From CAYPTI01 sp964413525 [NCBI: uncultured bacterium] (GTDB taxonomy: Bacteria > T1Sed10-126): a stretch of 5,081 bases of DNA. The stretch spans positions 1-5,081 of the forward strand of contig CAYPTI010000096.1 of the NCBI GenBank assembly GCA_964413525.1. Direction: 5' to 3'. A model generated the notes under the pieces. It made no database searches. It was not told the origin of the DNA and saw only the letters and a list, made by a program, of their open reading frames with translations. Below are positions 1 to 5,073 of this stretch, one piece after another. Positions within the stretch are counted from its first letter, which is position 1. Each line of letters starts with the position of its first letter. The position numbers and the translations under genes are program-made.

Positions 1-200
1 TGCTGGGGGAACCCGTCTTCAACGAGGTCACGATCCGCCTGCCCGAACCGCCGAAGCACCTTGCCCAGCAATTGCGCGACCGGGGCTGGATCGGCGGGAT
101 TGCCCGGGGATCCCGGTATACCTGTGCGGCGACGGAGCAGCGGTCCCCGGAGGAAATTGACGACTTCGTCGCCGACGTGGTGGCCAACGTCCATGGATGA
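1..200 (+). CDS. gcvPA: Glycine dehydrogenase (decarboxylating) subunit 1, C-terminal end only
   Basis: This is the 3' end of a gene that begins before the window. Codons are read from base 3, giving 65 residues and a TGA stop at 198-200. The protein is the N-terminal-half subunit of the split P-protein, which with GcvPB decarboxylates glycine using PLP and loads the aminomethyl group onto lipoyl-GcvH in the cytoplasm. The visible part matches the end of GcvPA: an FNEVTIRLP strand, a GWIGGIARGSRY turn, a CAATEQRSPEEID stretch (the family's cysteine/alanine-TE-x-x-t-x-x-ID ending) and a closing helix. The identification also rests on gcvPB following directly, with its ATG at 193 inside this gene, an 8-base overlap that implies translational coupling. 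The PLP and glycine-binding parts lie outside the window and cannot be judged. Confidence 0.9.
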   Translation, partial: LGEPVFNEVTIRLPEPPKHLAQQLRDRGWIGGIARGSRYTCAATEQRSPEEIDDFVADVVANVHG

Positions 201-1629
201 CAGCCGGGACGAACGTCCCCTCCTGCGGGAACGGGATCCCGAGCGGGGCACCGGTCAGGCCCCGAACCCTCCCGATCACATCCCGAAAGCCCTGCGTCGA
301 ACCGACCCCCCCGACCTTCCGGACGTCCCGGAACCGCAGCTCGTCCGCCACTACCACCAGCTGTCCCGGCGGTCCTTCGGGGTGGACACGGGTCCCTACC
401 TGCTGGGGTCCTGCACCATGAAGTACAACCCCCGGCTGAACGAACGGATCGCCGGCCTGCCGGGCTACTCCGCCGTCCACCCGAGAATGTCCGATCGTTC
501 CCTGGAGGGTTGGCTTGAGGTGGCGGTGGAACTTCGTCGGCGGCTGCTGCGCCTGGTGGGTCTGGAGGAGATCAGTCTTCTTCCCGCCGCCGGAGCCCAG
601 GGGGAATGGGTCGGACTCCGGGTAATCGGGGCCTTCCACCGGGCGAACGGTGACGAGAACCGCCGGGACGTCCTCATCCCGGACAGCGCCCATGGAACCA
701 ACCCGGCCTCCGCCAACCTCTGCGGCTTCGACGCCGTGGAGGTGGAATCCAACGACCGGGGCCGCGTCAAGGTGGAGGATCTTAAAAGGAAACTCTCCGA
801 GCGCACCGCCGCCCTGATGCTGACCAACCCGAACACGCTCGGGCTGTTTGAGAACGACATCATGGAAATTCAGTCGCTGGTCCATGAGGTCGGCGGCCGG
901 CTCTATTACGACGGTGCCAACCTCAACGCCCTGGTCGGCCGCGTCCGTCCCGGCTCCATGGGGTTCGACGTCGTCCACCTCAACCTCCACAAAACCTTTT
1001 CCACCCCGCACGGGTCGGGCGGGCCCGGCGCCGGGCCGGTGGCCTTCAGCCGGGAATTAGCCCCCTACCGGCCGGTGCCGCGATTGGAACAGGACGGAGA
1101 TCGATGGGTCTGGGCTGACGAATCCGACCGGTCCATCGGTCGAATTCGAAGTTTTCAGGGCAACATGGGGGTGCTCGTCCGAGCCCTGGCCTACATCCAG
1201 CGGATGGGGGAAACCGGGCTTGAACGGGTAAGCGCCGACTCGGTGCTGGCGGCCAATTATTTACGTAAAAAGATGCCGGACGAACTGCCCCCTTCCCACG
1301 AGGGACCCTGCCAGCACGAATTCGTGGTGAGCTGTGAGGACCTGCCGGTGAAGGCGGGGGAATTCGCCAAACGACTGATCGACTTCGGTGTCCATCCCCC
1401 CACGGTGTACTTTCCCCTGGTGGTGCCCGAAGCCCTCATGATCGAACCCACCGAAACCTTAAGCAAACGGGAACTCGACCGGGTAGCGGAGGTGTTCGGG
1501 ATCGTCACCGAGGAAGCCCTGGAGGATCCGGAAACCGTCCGAACCGCTCCTCACTCCACCCCGATCCGGCAACCGGATGAAGCACAGGCCGCCCGGGACC
1601 CCCGCCTGACCTGGGATCAGCTGGACTGA
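193..1629 (+). CDS. gcvPB: Glycine dehydrogenase (decarboxylating) subunit 2, PLP-bearing half
   Basis: This 478-residue protein is the C-terminal-half subunit of the two-piece glycine cleavage P-protein and carries the PLP cofactor. Visible family landmarks are the GSCTMKYNP block (about residues 72-80), AHGTNPAS (166-173), YDGANLNA with Asp240, and the PLP-lysine motif NLHKTFSTPHG with Lys267 as the probable Schiff-base lysine, followed by a glycine-rich GSGGPGAGP loop. The C-terminus ends in the usual HSTPIRQPDEAQAARDP segment. The length is normal for the family. I chose ATG 193 because it overlaps the gcvPA stop and gives the expected length; the frame stays open to base 61, but that extension is inside gcvPA and has no family similarity. 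The start has only a weak GTGGTGG-type site at 177-183, so translation probably depends on coupling to gcvPA. No other gcv gene lies downstream, so gcvT and gcvH should lie upstream or elsewhere. Confidence 0.97.
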   Translation: MDDSRDERPLLRERDPERGTGQAPNPPDHIPKALRRTDPPDLPDVPEPQLVRHYHQLSRRSFGVDTGPYLLGSCTMKYNPRLNERIAGLPGYSAVHPRMSDRSLEGWLEVAVELRRRLLRLVGLEEISLLPAAGAQGEWVGLRVIGAFHRANGDENRRDVLIPDSAHGTNPASANLCGFDAVEVESNDRGRVKVEDLKRKLSERTAALMLTNPNTLGLFENDIMEIQSLVHEVGGRLYYDGANLNALVGRVRPGSMGFDVVHLNLHKTFSTPHGSGGPGAGPVAFSRELAPYRPVPRLEQDGDRWVWADESDRSIGRIRSFQGNMGVLVRALAYIQRMGETGLERVSADSVLAANYLRKKMPDELPPSHEGPCQHEFVVSCEDLPVKAGEFAKRLIDFGVHPPTVYFPLVVPEALMIEPTETLSKRELDRVAEVFGIVTEEALEDPETVRTAPHSTPIRQPDEAQAARDPRLTWDQLD

Positions 1630-1646
1630 CGGCGGGGTTCGGCCCG

Positions 1647-1955
1647 TTACATGATCCCCATCGCCGAGAGAGCGGCCTGGCCGTCCTCGTTGACCATTTC
1701 CTGCGTCCAGGGGGGATCGAAGGTAATCTCGCACTCCGCTGAGTCCACGCCCTCGACCTCCTGGGCCTTGGCCTCGACCTGGGCCTTCATCTGATCCGCC
1801 ACCGGGCACCCGATGGCGGTCAGGGTCATGGTAATGTCGACGTGGTCGTCGTCGATCTCGATGTCGTAAATCAACCCGAGATCCACGATGTTGATCGGGA
1901 TCTCCGGGTCGTAACATTCCTTCAATTTCTCTCGAATCGATTCGCGGTCCACCAT
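1647..1955 (-). CDS. sufT: SufT/MIP18-type (DUF59) iron-sulfur cluster maturation factor
   Basis: This is a 102-residue stand-alone DUF59 domain protein, the size of bacterial SufT. It is predicted to be cytoplasmic and to help mature Fe-S proteins. Visible landmarks are DPEIPINIVDLGLIYDI (residues 16-32), the MTLTAIGCP strand and turn with the conserved Cys50, an amphipathic helix, and a late DPPWTQEM motif (80-87), all typical of the family. Cys14 and Cys75 are additional cysteines. The related ring-hydroxylase assembly protein PaaD shares this domain but normally sits in a paa cluster, and none is seen here. The ATG at 1955 is supported by a GGAGG site nine bases upstream. A second ATG seven bases further upstream is in another frame. 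The gene is convergent with gcvPB, with 17 bases between the stops. S. aureus SufT has been tied to lipoate synthesis, which would suit a glycine-cleavage neighbour, but that functional link is inferred. Confidence 0.9.
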   Translation of the reverse strand: MVDRESIREKLKECYDPEIPINIVDLGLIYDIEIDDDHVDITMTLTAIGCPVADQMKAQVEAKAQEVEGVDSAECEITFDPPWTQEMVNEDGQAALSAMGIM

Positions 1956-1964
1956 GGTTCATCG

Positions 1965-1969
1965 CCTCC
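1965..1969 (-). promoter_or_regulatory. Ribosome binding site of sufT
   Basis: The minus strand reads GGAGG here, nine bases before the ATG at 1955. It decides between that start and the out-of-frame ATG at 1962, which is only two bases from the site and too close to use. Confidence 0.75.
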
Positions 1970-2022
1970 AGTCGGAATTCACAAGGATCGGTCCGGACGG
2001 AAACCGCTCCGATCGGACAGGC

Positions 2023-2042
2023 GGAAACGTCGACGCGTTTCC
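2023..2042. repeat. Inverted repeat GGAAACG-N6-CGTTTCC, candidate operator
   Basis: Two perfect 7-base arms (2023-2029 and 2036-2042) are separated by six bases (TCGACG). After a three-base bulge on the left side, outer bases 2014-2019 can pair with 2043-2048 with one mismatch, so a longer imperfect dyad is possible. The arms lie at the candidate -35 of the plus-strand promoter and upstream of sufT, where a dimeric regulator could act on one or both units. It could also be a chance dyad in GC-rich sequence; I do not recognise it as the site of a known regulator. Confidence 0.5.
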
Positions 2043-2068
2043 TATCCGGGGGGACTGTATTGTAAAAT
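2039..2068 (+). promoter_or_regulatory. Possible sigma-70-like promoter for the small gene-dedA-bioF operon
   Basis: TAAAAT at 2063-2068 matches the -10 consensus at five of six positions. An 18-base spacer separates it from TTCCTA at 2039-2044, which matches the -35 at only three of six. Transcription would start near 2075 and leave a leader of about 50 bases before the ATG at 2124. The weak -35 overlaps the right arm of the inverted repeat, which would suit a regulated promoter. Confidence 0.35.
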
Positions 2069-2105
2069 CCCCTGCGCCGTTCGTCGAGCCAACCCAGTTT
2101 GATCG

Positions 2106-2112
2106 AAAGGAG
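2106..2112 (+). promoter_or_regulatory. Ribosome binding site of the acidic small gene
   Basis: AAAGGAG lies 11 bases before the ATG at 2124. A clear site in front of such a short frame is the main evidence that the 59-codon gene is translated. Confidence 0.65.
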
Positions 2113-2123
2113 TTCAAATCCCG

Positions 2124-2303
2124 ATGGAAACCCTGGTTGAAATCGAGGACGAGGACGGCGATTACGTTGCCGTCACGCTCGATCCCGAGGACGAAACGGT
2201 CTTCGTGCAGTATAATTTCGTAACCTTTACTCTGTCCCGCGACGAGTTCGAAGGGCTTTCCGATGCACTCGACCGGGCGACGGAGGCACTTCCCGAGCCT
2301 TAA
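2124..2303 (+). CDS. Very acidic small protein of unknown function (59 residues)
   Basis: I do not recognise this family. The frame starts METLVEIEDEDGDYV, has 59 codons and ends in TAA at 2301-2303. The protein has 18 Asp/Glu but only two Arg and no Lys, a net charge near -16. It has no cysteine, signal peptide or membrane segment. Alternating hydrophobic residues at 3-19 and 25-37 (TVFVQYNFVTFTL) suggest two or three beta strands, and 39-56 (RDEFEGLSDALDRATEAL) looks like an amphipathic helix, so a small beta-beta-alpha fold is plausible. Evidence that it is real: an AAAGGAG site at good spacing, the preferred codon style of the neighbours, a sensible fold pattern, and a position 27 bases ahead of dedA as the likely first gene of the operon. 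No function can be assigned from sequence. Its extreme acidity could suit a protein-binding modulator or simply salt adaptation. Confidence 0.75.
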   Translation: METLVEIEDEDGDYVAVTLDPEDETVFVQYNFVTFTLSRDEFEGLSDALDRATEALPEP

Positions 2304-2330
2304 TCCCGCGTTCCACGAAGGGCGTACCCC

Positions 2331-2954
2331 GTGACCGAAACCGTTCAGCCGATCCTTTTCGACCTGGTGCTTCAGTACCAGTACCTGGCGGTCTTCCTTG
2401 CTCTGTTCGTGGCGGGATTCGGGCTCCCCATCCCCGAGGAATTATCCCTGTTCGTGGCCGGCTACCTGGCCGCGGTCGGGCTCATGGATCCGCTCGGAAC
2501 CCTGATCACCTGCTACGCCGGAGTAATCTCAGGTGATCTGGCGACCTACTGCCTGGGACGCTGGGGGGCCGGCTGGGTGCTGGATTTGAAGTTCAGCCGC
2601 TGGCTGGTCCCCCCCGGCAAACTGGCCAAGTTTCGGCTCTCCTACCGGCGGTGGGGTCCGTGGGTTCTGGTGATCGCCCGGTTGCTGCCCGGGGTCCGGT
2701 TTCCCACCTTCTTCTCCGCCGGACTGGTTCGGATGAAGATCACCCGGTTCCTGCAGTTCGACGGCCTGGCGGCCGTCGTGACCGTCCCGATCCTGCTGGG
2801 CCTGGCGTATCTGTTTGGCCCGCTCGTCTGGCAGGCCTTCCACTCCATCATTGAGCTGGGCGACATCCTTGGCGTTCTTAGCCTCGTGATCATCGCCTCC
2901 GTCTTAGGGTATCTCCTGTATATTCGCTTACGGAACCGACCGGATCGCCGATGA
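2331..2954 (+). CDS. DedA-family inner-membrane protein
   Basis: This 207-residue integral membrane protein belongs to the DedA (SNARE-associated/VTT) family, whose members act in membrane homeostasis; some are undecaprenyl-phosphate or phospholipid transporters. The family landmarks are in order: a hydrophobic entry segment, GLPIPEELSLFVAG with the acidic pair Glu36-Glu37, a second helix ending in SGDLATYCLGRWG (Asp69, Arg77), the re-entrant-loop signature ARLLPGVRFPTFFSAG (Arg117, Arg123), then hydrophobic helices at about 145-173 and 178-198. The basic tail RLRNRPDRR should face the cytoplasm. The start is GTG at 2331, with a modest GAAGGG site at 2317-2322; no ATG is available before residue 52, so the GTG is needed to keep the first helix. 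It follows the acidic small gene by 27 bases and overlaps bioF by four (ATGA). The substrate cannot be read from the sequence, and I see no direct biochemical link to biotin. Confidence 0.9.
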   Translation: MTETVQPILFDLVLQYQYLAVFLALFVAGFGLPIPEELSLFVAGYLAAVGLMDPLGTLITCYAGVISGDLATYCLGRWGAGWVLDLKFSRWLVPPGKLAKFRLSYRRWGPWVLVIARLLPGVRFPTFFSAGLVRMKITRFLQFDGLAAVVTVPILLGLAYLFGPLVWQAFHSIIELGDILGVLSLVIIASVLGYLLYIRLRNRPDRR

Positions 2955-4153
2955 ACGCCGAACGCTCCTTCCGCGACCGGTTGGAGCACCGGCTAACGCG
3001 ACTGGACTCCCTGGACCTCCGGCGTCGATTGAATCCCCTGGACGGGTCCATGGGACCGGTCATTCAGCGAGACGGGCGCCGGTTCATTAACTTTTCCTCC
3101 AACGATTACCTCGGCCTCGCCTCCCACCCGGAAGTTTGGTCCGCCCTCGGAGACGCCCTCGGGAAGGAGGGCGTTGGAAGCGGCGGAAGCCGGCTGGTCT
3201 GCGGCGACCGTCCGGCGCTTCATGAACTGGAAGAAGATTTAGCCGCCTGGAAAGGACGGGACGAAGCCATGGTCTTCGGCTCCGGCTACCTCACCAGCCT
3301 CGGAGTGATCCGGGCGGTCACCACCGGCCGGGATCTCGTGCTGCTGGACGATCTCGCCCACCGGTCCCTGATCGAGGGAGCCCGCCTGTCGGAAGCCGAG
3401 GTCGGGCGCTTCGAGCACAACGATCCCGAAGACCTGAACGATCAGCTTCAGGACGAACGCGAACGGTTCGACGCCGTGCTTGTGGTCACCGAGGGAATCT
3501 TCAGCATGAAGGGAGACCGGGCCCCCCTGGAACGTCTGCGGTCGATCACCCGCCGGTACGACGCCTGGCTGTTCGTAGACGAAGCTCATTCGGCCGGGGT
3601 CTGCGGTCCGGTCGGGGCCGGCCTGACCGCCGACCTCGAGGATCCTCCCGAACTGACCATGGGGACCCTGTCCAAGGCGGTGGGAACCTACGGGGGGTAC
3701 GTGGTCGGAAACAAACCGCTGAAGGACTTCCTGACCAACCGGGCCACCCCGGCCATTTACAGCACCGCGCTGCCGGCGGCGCTGGTGGAAGCCACCCGGA
3801 CGGCACTCGATCTCCTGCGCTCGGACGACTCCGGGAGGGAGACCCTCCGGCGGCATGTGGACCGGGTCGCCGGGTTCCTTGACGAGCGCGATCTTCCCCG
3901 GCCCGATCCCGCCTCCCAGATCGTCCCGATTCTCACCGGGTCAACGGAATCCACCCTGTCGGCGGCAGCGATTCTTCGCAACGAGGGACTCGACGCGGTT
4001 CCGATCCGCCCCCCGACGGTTCCCCGGTCCCGCGGACGCATCCGGATCAGCCTGCGGGCCGATCACACGAAAAAACACCTGGATCGGCTGCTGGAGGGAC
4101 TGAAGAATCTGGAGAGGAAAGGGCTGTTAATTCAGACGGGTTCACAGGATTGA
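2951..4153 (+). CDS. bioF: 8-amino-7-oxononanoate synthase (biotin synthesis)
   Basis: This 400-residue protein is a PLP-dependent alpha-oxoamine synthase of normal BioF length. BioF joins pimeloyl-ACP (or -CoA) with L-alanine to make 8-amino-7-oxononanoate, the first step in building the biotin rings. Visible motifs are FSSNDYLGLASHP near the N-terminus, GVGSGGSRLVCGD, the substrate-region AHRSLIEGARLS, FEHND, VTEGIFSMKGD (Lys187 where many BioF have Asp), DEAHSAGV with Asp210 and His213, TLSKAVGTYGG with Lys242 as the PLP lysine, IYSTALPAA, and the IRPPTVPRSRGRIRISL C-terminal block typical of BioF. Sister enzymes with the same fold are glycine C-acetyltransferase and 5-aminolevulinate synthase; the C-terminal IRPPTVP block favours BioF. 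The ATG is inside the dedA stop (ATGA), with no strong ribosome site of its own, so coupling to dedA is likely. No other bio gene is in the window. The end faces grx4, with 24 bases between stops and no obvious terminator. Confidence 0.92.
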   Translation: MNAERSFRDRLEHRLTRLDSLDLRRRLNPLDGSMGPVIQRDGRRFINFSSNDYLGLASHPEVWSALGDALGKEGVGSGGSRLVCGDRPALHELEEDLAAWKGRDEAMVFGSGYLTSLGVIRAVTTGRDLVLLDDLAHRSLIEGARLSEAEVGRFEHNDPEDLNDQLQDERERFDAVLVVTEGIFSMKGDRAPLERLRSITRRYDAWLFVDEAHSAGVCGPVGAGLTADLEDPPELTMGTLSKAVGTYGGYVVGNKPLKDFLTNRATPAIYSTALPAALVEATRTALDLLRSDDSGRETLRRHVDRVAGFLDERDLPRPDPASQIVPILTGSTESTLSAAAILRNEGLDAVPIRPPTVPRSRGRIRISLRADHTKKHLDRLLEGLKNLERKGLLIQTGSQD

Positions 4154-4177
4154 TGCACGCCGGGCTCGGGAGAGAAT

Positions 4178-4495
4178 CTACTGATCGAGGGTTTCGATCC
4201 GGTCGGCCAGGTCCCCCGAGGCGTGCATTTCCCTCAGGATATCGCTTCCTCCGACGAACTCCCCGTCGATGTAAATCTGCGGGACCGTCGGCCAGTCGGC
4301 GTATTCCTTCACGGCCTGGCGCAGGCCATCGTCCAGCAGAACGTCCCGGGACTCAAAGTCAACTCCGTGGTGGTTGAGAACCTCCACCGCCGCTTCGGAA
4401 AACCCGCACATCGGCTGCTCCGGGTTGCCTTTCATGAAGATTACAACGTCATTCTGGGTGACCAGCTGATCGATTTCTTCCAGCTTCTCTTCCAT
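4178..4495 (-). CDS. grxD: Monothiol glutaredoxin, Grx4 type
   Basis: This 105-residue cytoplasmic protein has a single thioredoxin-like domain with the monothiol CGFS active site (Cys30). CGFS glutaredoxins bind a [2Fe-2S] cluster as a dimer with glutathione, or as a heterodimer with a BolA protein, and pass or store it during Fe-S delivery. Visible landmarks are VVIFMKGNPEQPMCGFS (Lys22, Cys30), WPTVPQIYIDGEFVGGSDI (residues 68-86, with the cis-Pro VP and the glutathione-binding GGSD) and a final helix. The usual KGTP is KGNP here, a mild change. The ATG at 4495 is backed by a GAGGAGG site seven bases upstream that overlaps the bolA stop codon, so this is the second gene of a tight bolA-grx4 operon. 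Its length is slightly shorter than E. coli GrxD, with nothing essential missing. Confidence 0.96.
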   Translation of the reverse strand: MEEKLEEIDQLVTQNDVVIFMKGNPEQPMCGFSEAAVEVLNHHGVDFESRDVLLDDGLRQAVKEYADWPTVPQIYIDGEFVGGSDILREMHASGDLADRIETLDQ

Positions 4496-4502
4496 GGCAG
4501 TG

Positions 4503-4509
4503 CCTCCTC
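4503..4509 (-). promoter_or_regulatory. Ribosome binding site of grx4 overlapping the bolA stop
   Basis: The minus strand reads GAGGAGG, seven bases before the grx4 ATG. Its first bases are part of the TGA stop of bolA (4508-4510). Ribosomes ending on bolA would land directly on this site, which favours coupled, comparable production of the two partners. Confidence 0.8.
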
Positions 4510-4771
4510 AGGTCGACTGTGAATTCCGGATGGTTTCCCATTCTTCGGGGGTATACGTTTTCAGCCCCAGGGCATGAATGTCCCCGTCCATGGCGTCTCC
4601 CAGGGCGTCGTACACGAGCTGATGCTGTTTTACCATCGGCAGACCCTCGAATTCCGGAGAAATCACGATAACCCGGAAATGATCCATCTCCCCCGTCATG
4701 TCCATGACCTCAACGTGAACGTCACTCAGTTCGTCCTCAATCCGCTGTTTCAAAGCGTCGGGAGCCAGCAT
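4508..4771 (-). CDS. bolA: BolA-family protein (IbaG/YrbA-like)
   Basis: This 87-residue protein has the class II KH-like BolA fold. BolA proteins form heterodimers with CGFS glutaredoxins on a [2Fe-2S] cluster; in enterobacteria BolA itself also acts as a regulator of shape and stress genes. Visible features are DMTGEMDHFRVIVIS with His31 (the HF at the start of strand 2), the helix-turn segment FEGLPMVKQHQLVYDAL (41-57), and IHALGLKTYTPEEW with His66, the invariant cluster-ligand histidine. The short loop before HF, without the longer cysteine- or histidine-rich insertion, looks more like IbaG/YrbA than classic BolA, so the symbol is given at family level. The ATG at 4771 is chosen for the GAGGTGA-like site just upstream and correct family length; the frame is open to 4900, but the extra 43 residues are unlike BolA and would run through the promoter. 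It leads the operon with grx4. Confidence 0.93.
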   Translation of the reverse strand: MLAPDALKQRIEDELSDVHVEVMDMTGEMDHFRVIVISPEFEGLPMVKQHQLVYDALGDAMDGDIHALGLKTYTPEEWETIRNSQST

Positions 4772-4776
4772 ACCAA

Positions 4777-4783
4777 TCACCTC
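4777..4783 (-). promoter_or_regulatory. Ribosome binding site of bolA
   Basis: The minus strand reads GAGGTGA, five bases before the ATG at 4771. This selects the 87-residue form over the longer open frame that starts at 4900. Confidence 0.65.
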
Positions 4784-4799
4784 TGAGGGGAATCCACCT

Positions 4800-4828
4800 A
4801 GTGTATCAGACGGAATCGGATCGGTCAG
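4800..4828 (-). promoter_or_regulatory. Extended -10 sigma-70-like promoter of bolA-grx4
   Basis: On the minus strand, CTGACC (4828-4823, four of six matches to the -35) is followed by a 17-base spacer and TACACT (4805-4800, four of six to the -10). TG stands one base before the -10 (4808-4807), an extended -10 element. Transcription would begin near 4793, leaving a leader of about 22 bases that just holds the ribosome site. The optimal spacing and the fit to the chosen bolA start are the main support; no regulator site is recognised. Confidence 0.6.
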
Positions 4829-5073
4829 CCCGACGGAGCCGGGAGCCCCCATCACGACCGGGTTCAAACCCTCCCTGATCCCCCTCGAAAACTGCGGCAT
4901 CCCTCCCTCAACATGATAGGCTTCCTTTCGTCCGTGCGGGAAAGGTTACGGTCGTCCCGGTCTCGTCCTTTCACCTCAAGCGCGAAGTTTCCATCGGCCG
5001 GACCGAGTCCTCGTTCCGTGCTCAATTTCGATTCCGCCGGATTGATGGTTACACGAAAAGGACTGTTGCTCTC
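4829..5073. other. Divergent intergenic stretch with no recognised gene
   Basis: Between the bolA promoter and the probable plus-strand start at 5074 I find no family-like protein, tRNA, or terminator. A 54-codon open frame (4913-5077) exists on the plus strand and ends on the next gene's start as ATGA, but it has no ribosome site and a serine/arginine-rich, low-information translation. A dyad CGGTC (4822-4826) / GACCG (4856-4860) touches the bolA -35 region and might be regulatory. This stretch should also hold the promoter of the next plus-strand gene, which I could not locate with confidence. Confidence 0.5.

Larger units (their letters stand above)
1956..2123. promoter_or_regulatory. Divergent intergenic region between sufT and the acidic small gene
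   Basis: The two genes are read away from each other, so this 168-base gap must carry both start regions. It contains no convincing gene. It is rich in short dyads: GTCCGGAC at 1991-1998 and TCCGATCGGA at 2008-2017 are perfect palindromes, and a larger inverted repeat covers 2023-2042. An AT-rich patch around 2058-2068 stands out against GC-rich surroundings. On the plus strand it contains TAAAAT; on the minus strand it reads TTTACA, which could serve as a -35 element for sufT. Regulatory use of these elements is inferred. Confidence 0.5.

Noticed and set aside
28-1011. Long minus-strand open frame of 327 codons opposite gcvPB
   Set aside because: It lies antisense to gcvPA/gcvPB, whose family motifs are unmistakable, and its proline/glycine-rich translation is typical of an antisense frame in GC-rich coding DNA.
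1631-1648. Small hairpin between the gcvPB and sufT stop codons
   Set aside because: The stem is four GC pairs plus two G-U pairs, and there is no T-tract on either side, so I do not call it a terminator.
1933-1944. Perfect 12-base palindrome CGAATCGATTCG
   Set aside because: It lies within the early codons of sufT, encodes ordinary residues of the protein, and has no partner copy in the window; chance is the simplest reading.
1459-1962. Minus-strand frame of 167 codons covering sufT and the end of gcvPB
   Set aside because: It is out of frame with the well-matched SufT protein, its ATG is only two bases from the GGAGG site, and its Gly/Arg-rich product resembles no family.
3239-3856. Minus-strand frame of 205 codons opposite bioF
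   Set aside because: It is antisense to conserved BioF motifs, with no ribosome site and no recognisable domain.
4154-4177. Possible bidirectional terminator between bioF and grx4
   Set aside because: Only a three-pair CCG/CGG stem is possible, with no T-rich tail.
4856-4876. GGGTTCAAACCC resembling a tRNA T-arm
   Set aside because: Only two Watson-Crick pairs and one G-U form in the correct T-stem register, and no anticodon arm, acceptor stem or CCA end fits around it on either strand.
4772-4900. N-terminal extension of BolA by 43 residues
   Set aside because: The extension is unlike BolA proteins and would need transcription from upstream of the good promoter at 4800-4828; the ribosome site at 4777-4783 supports the start at 4771.
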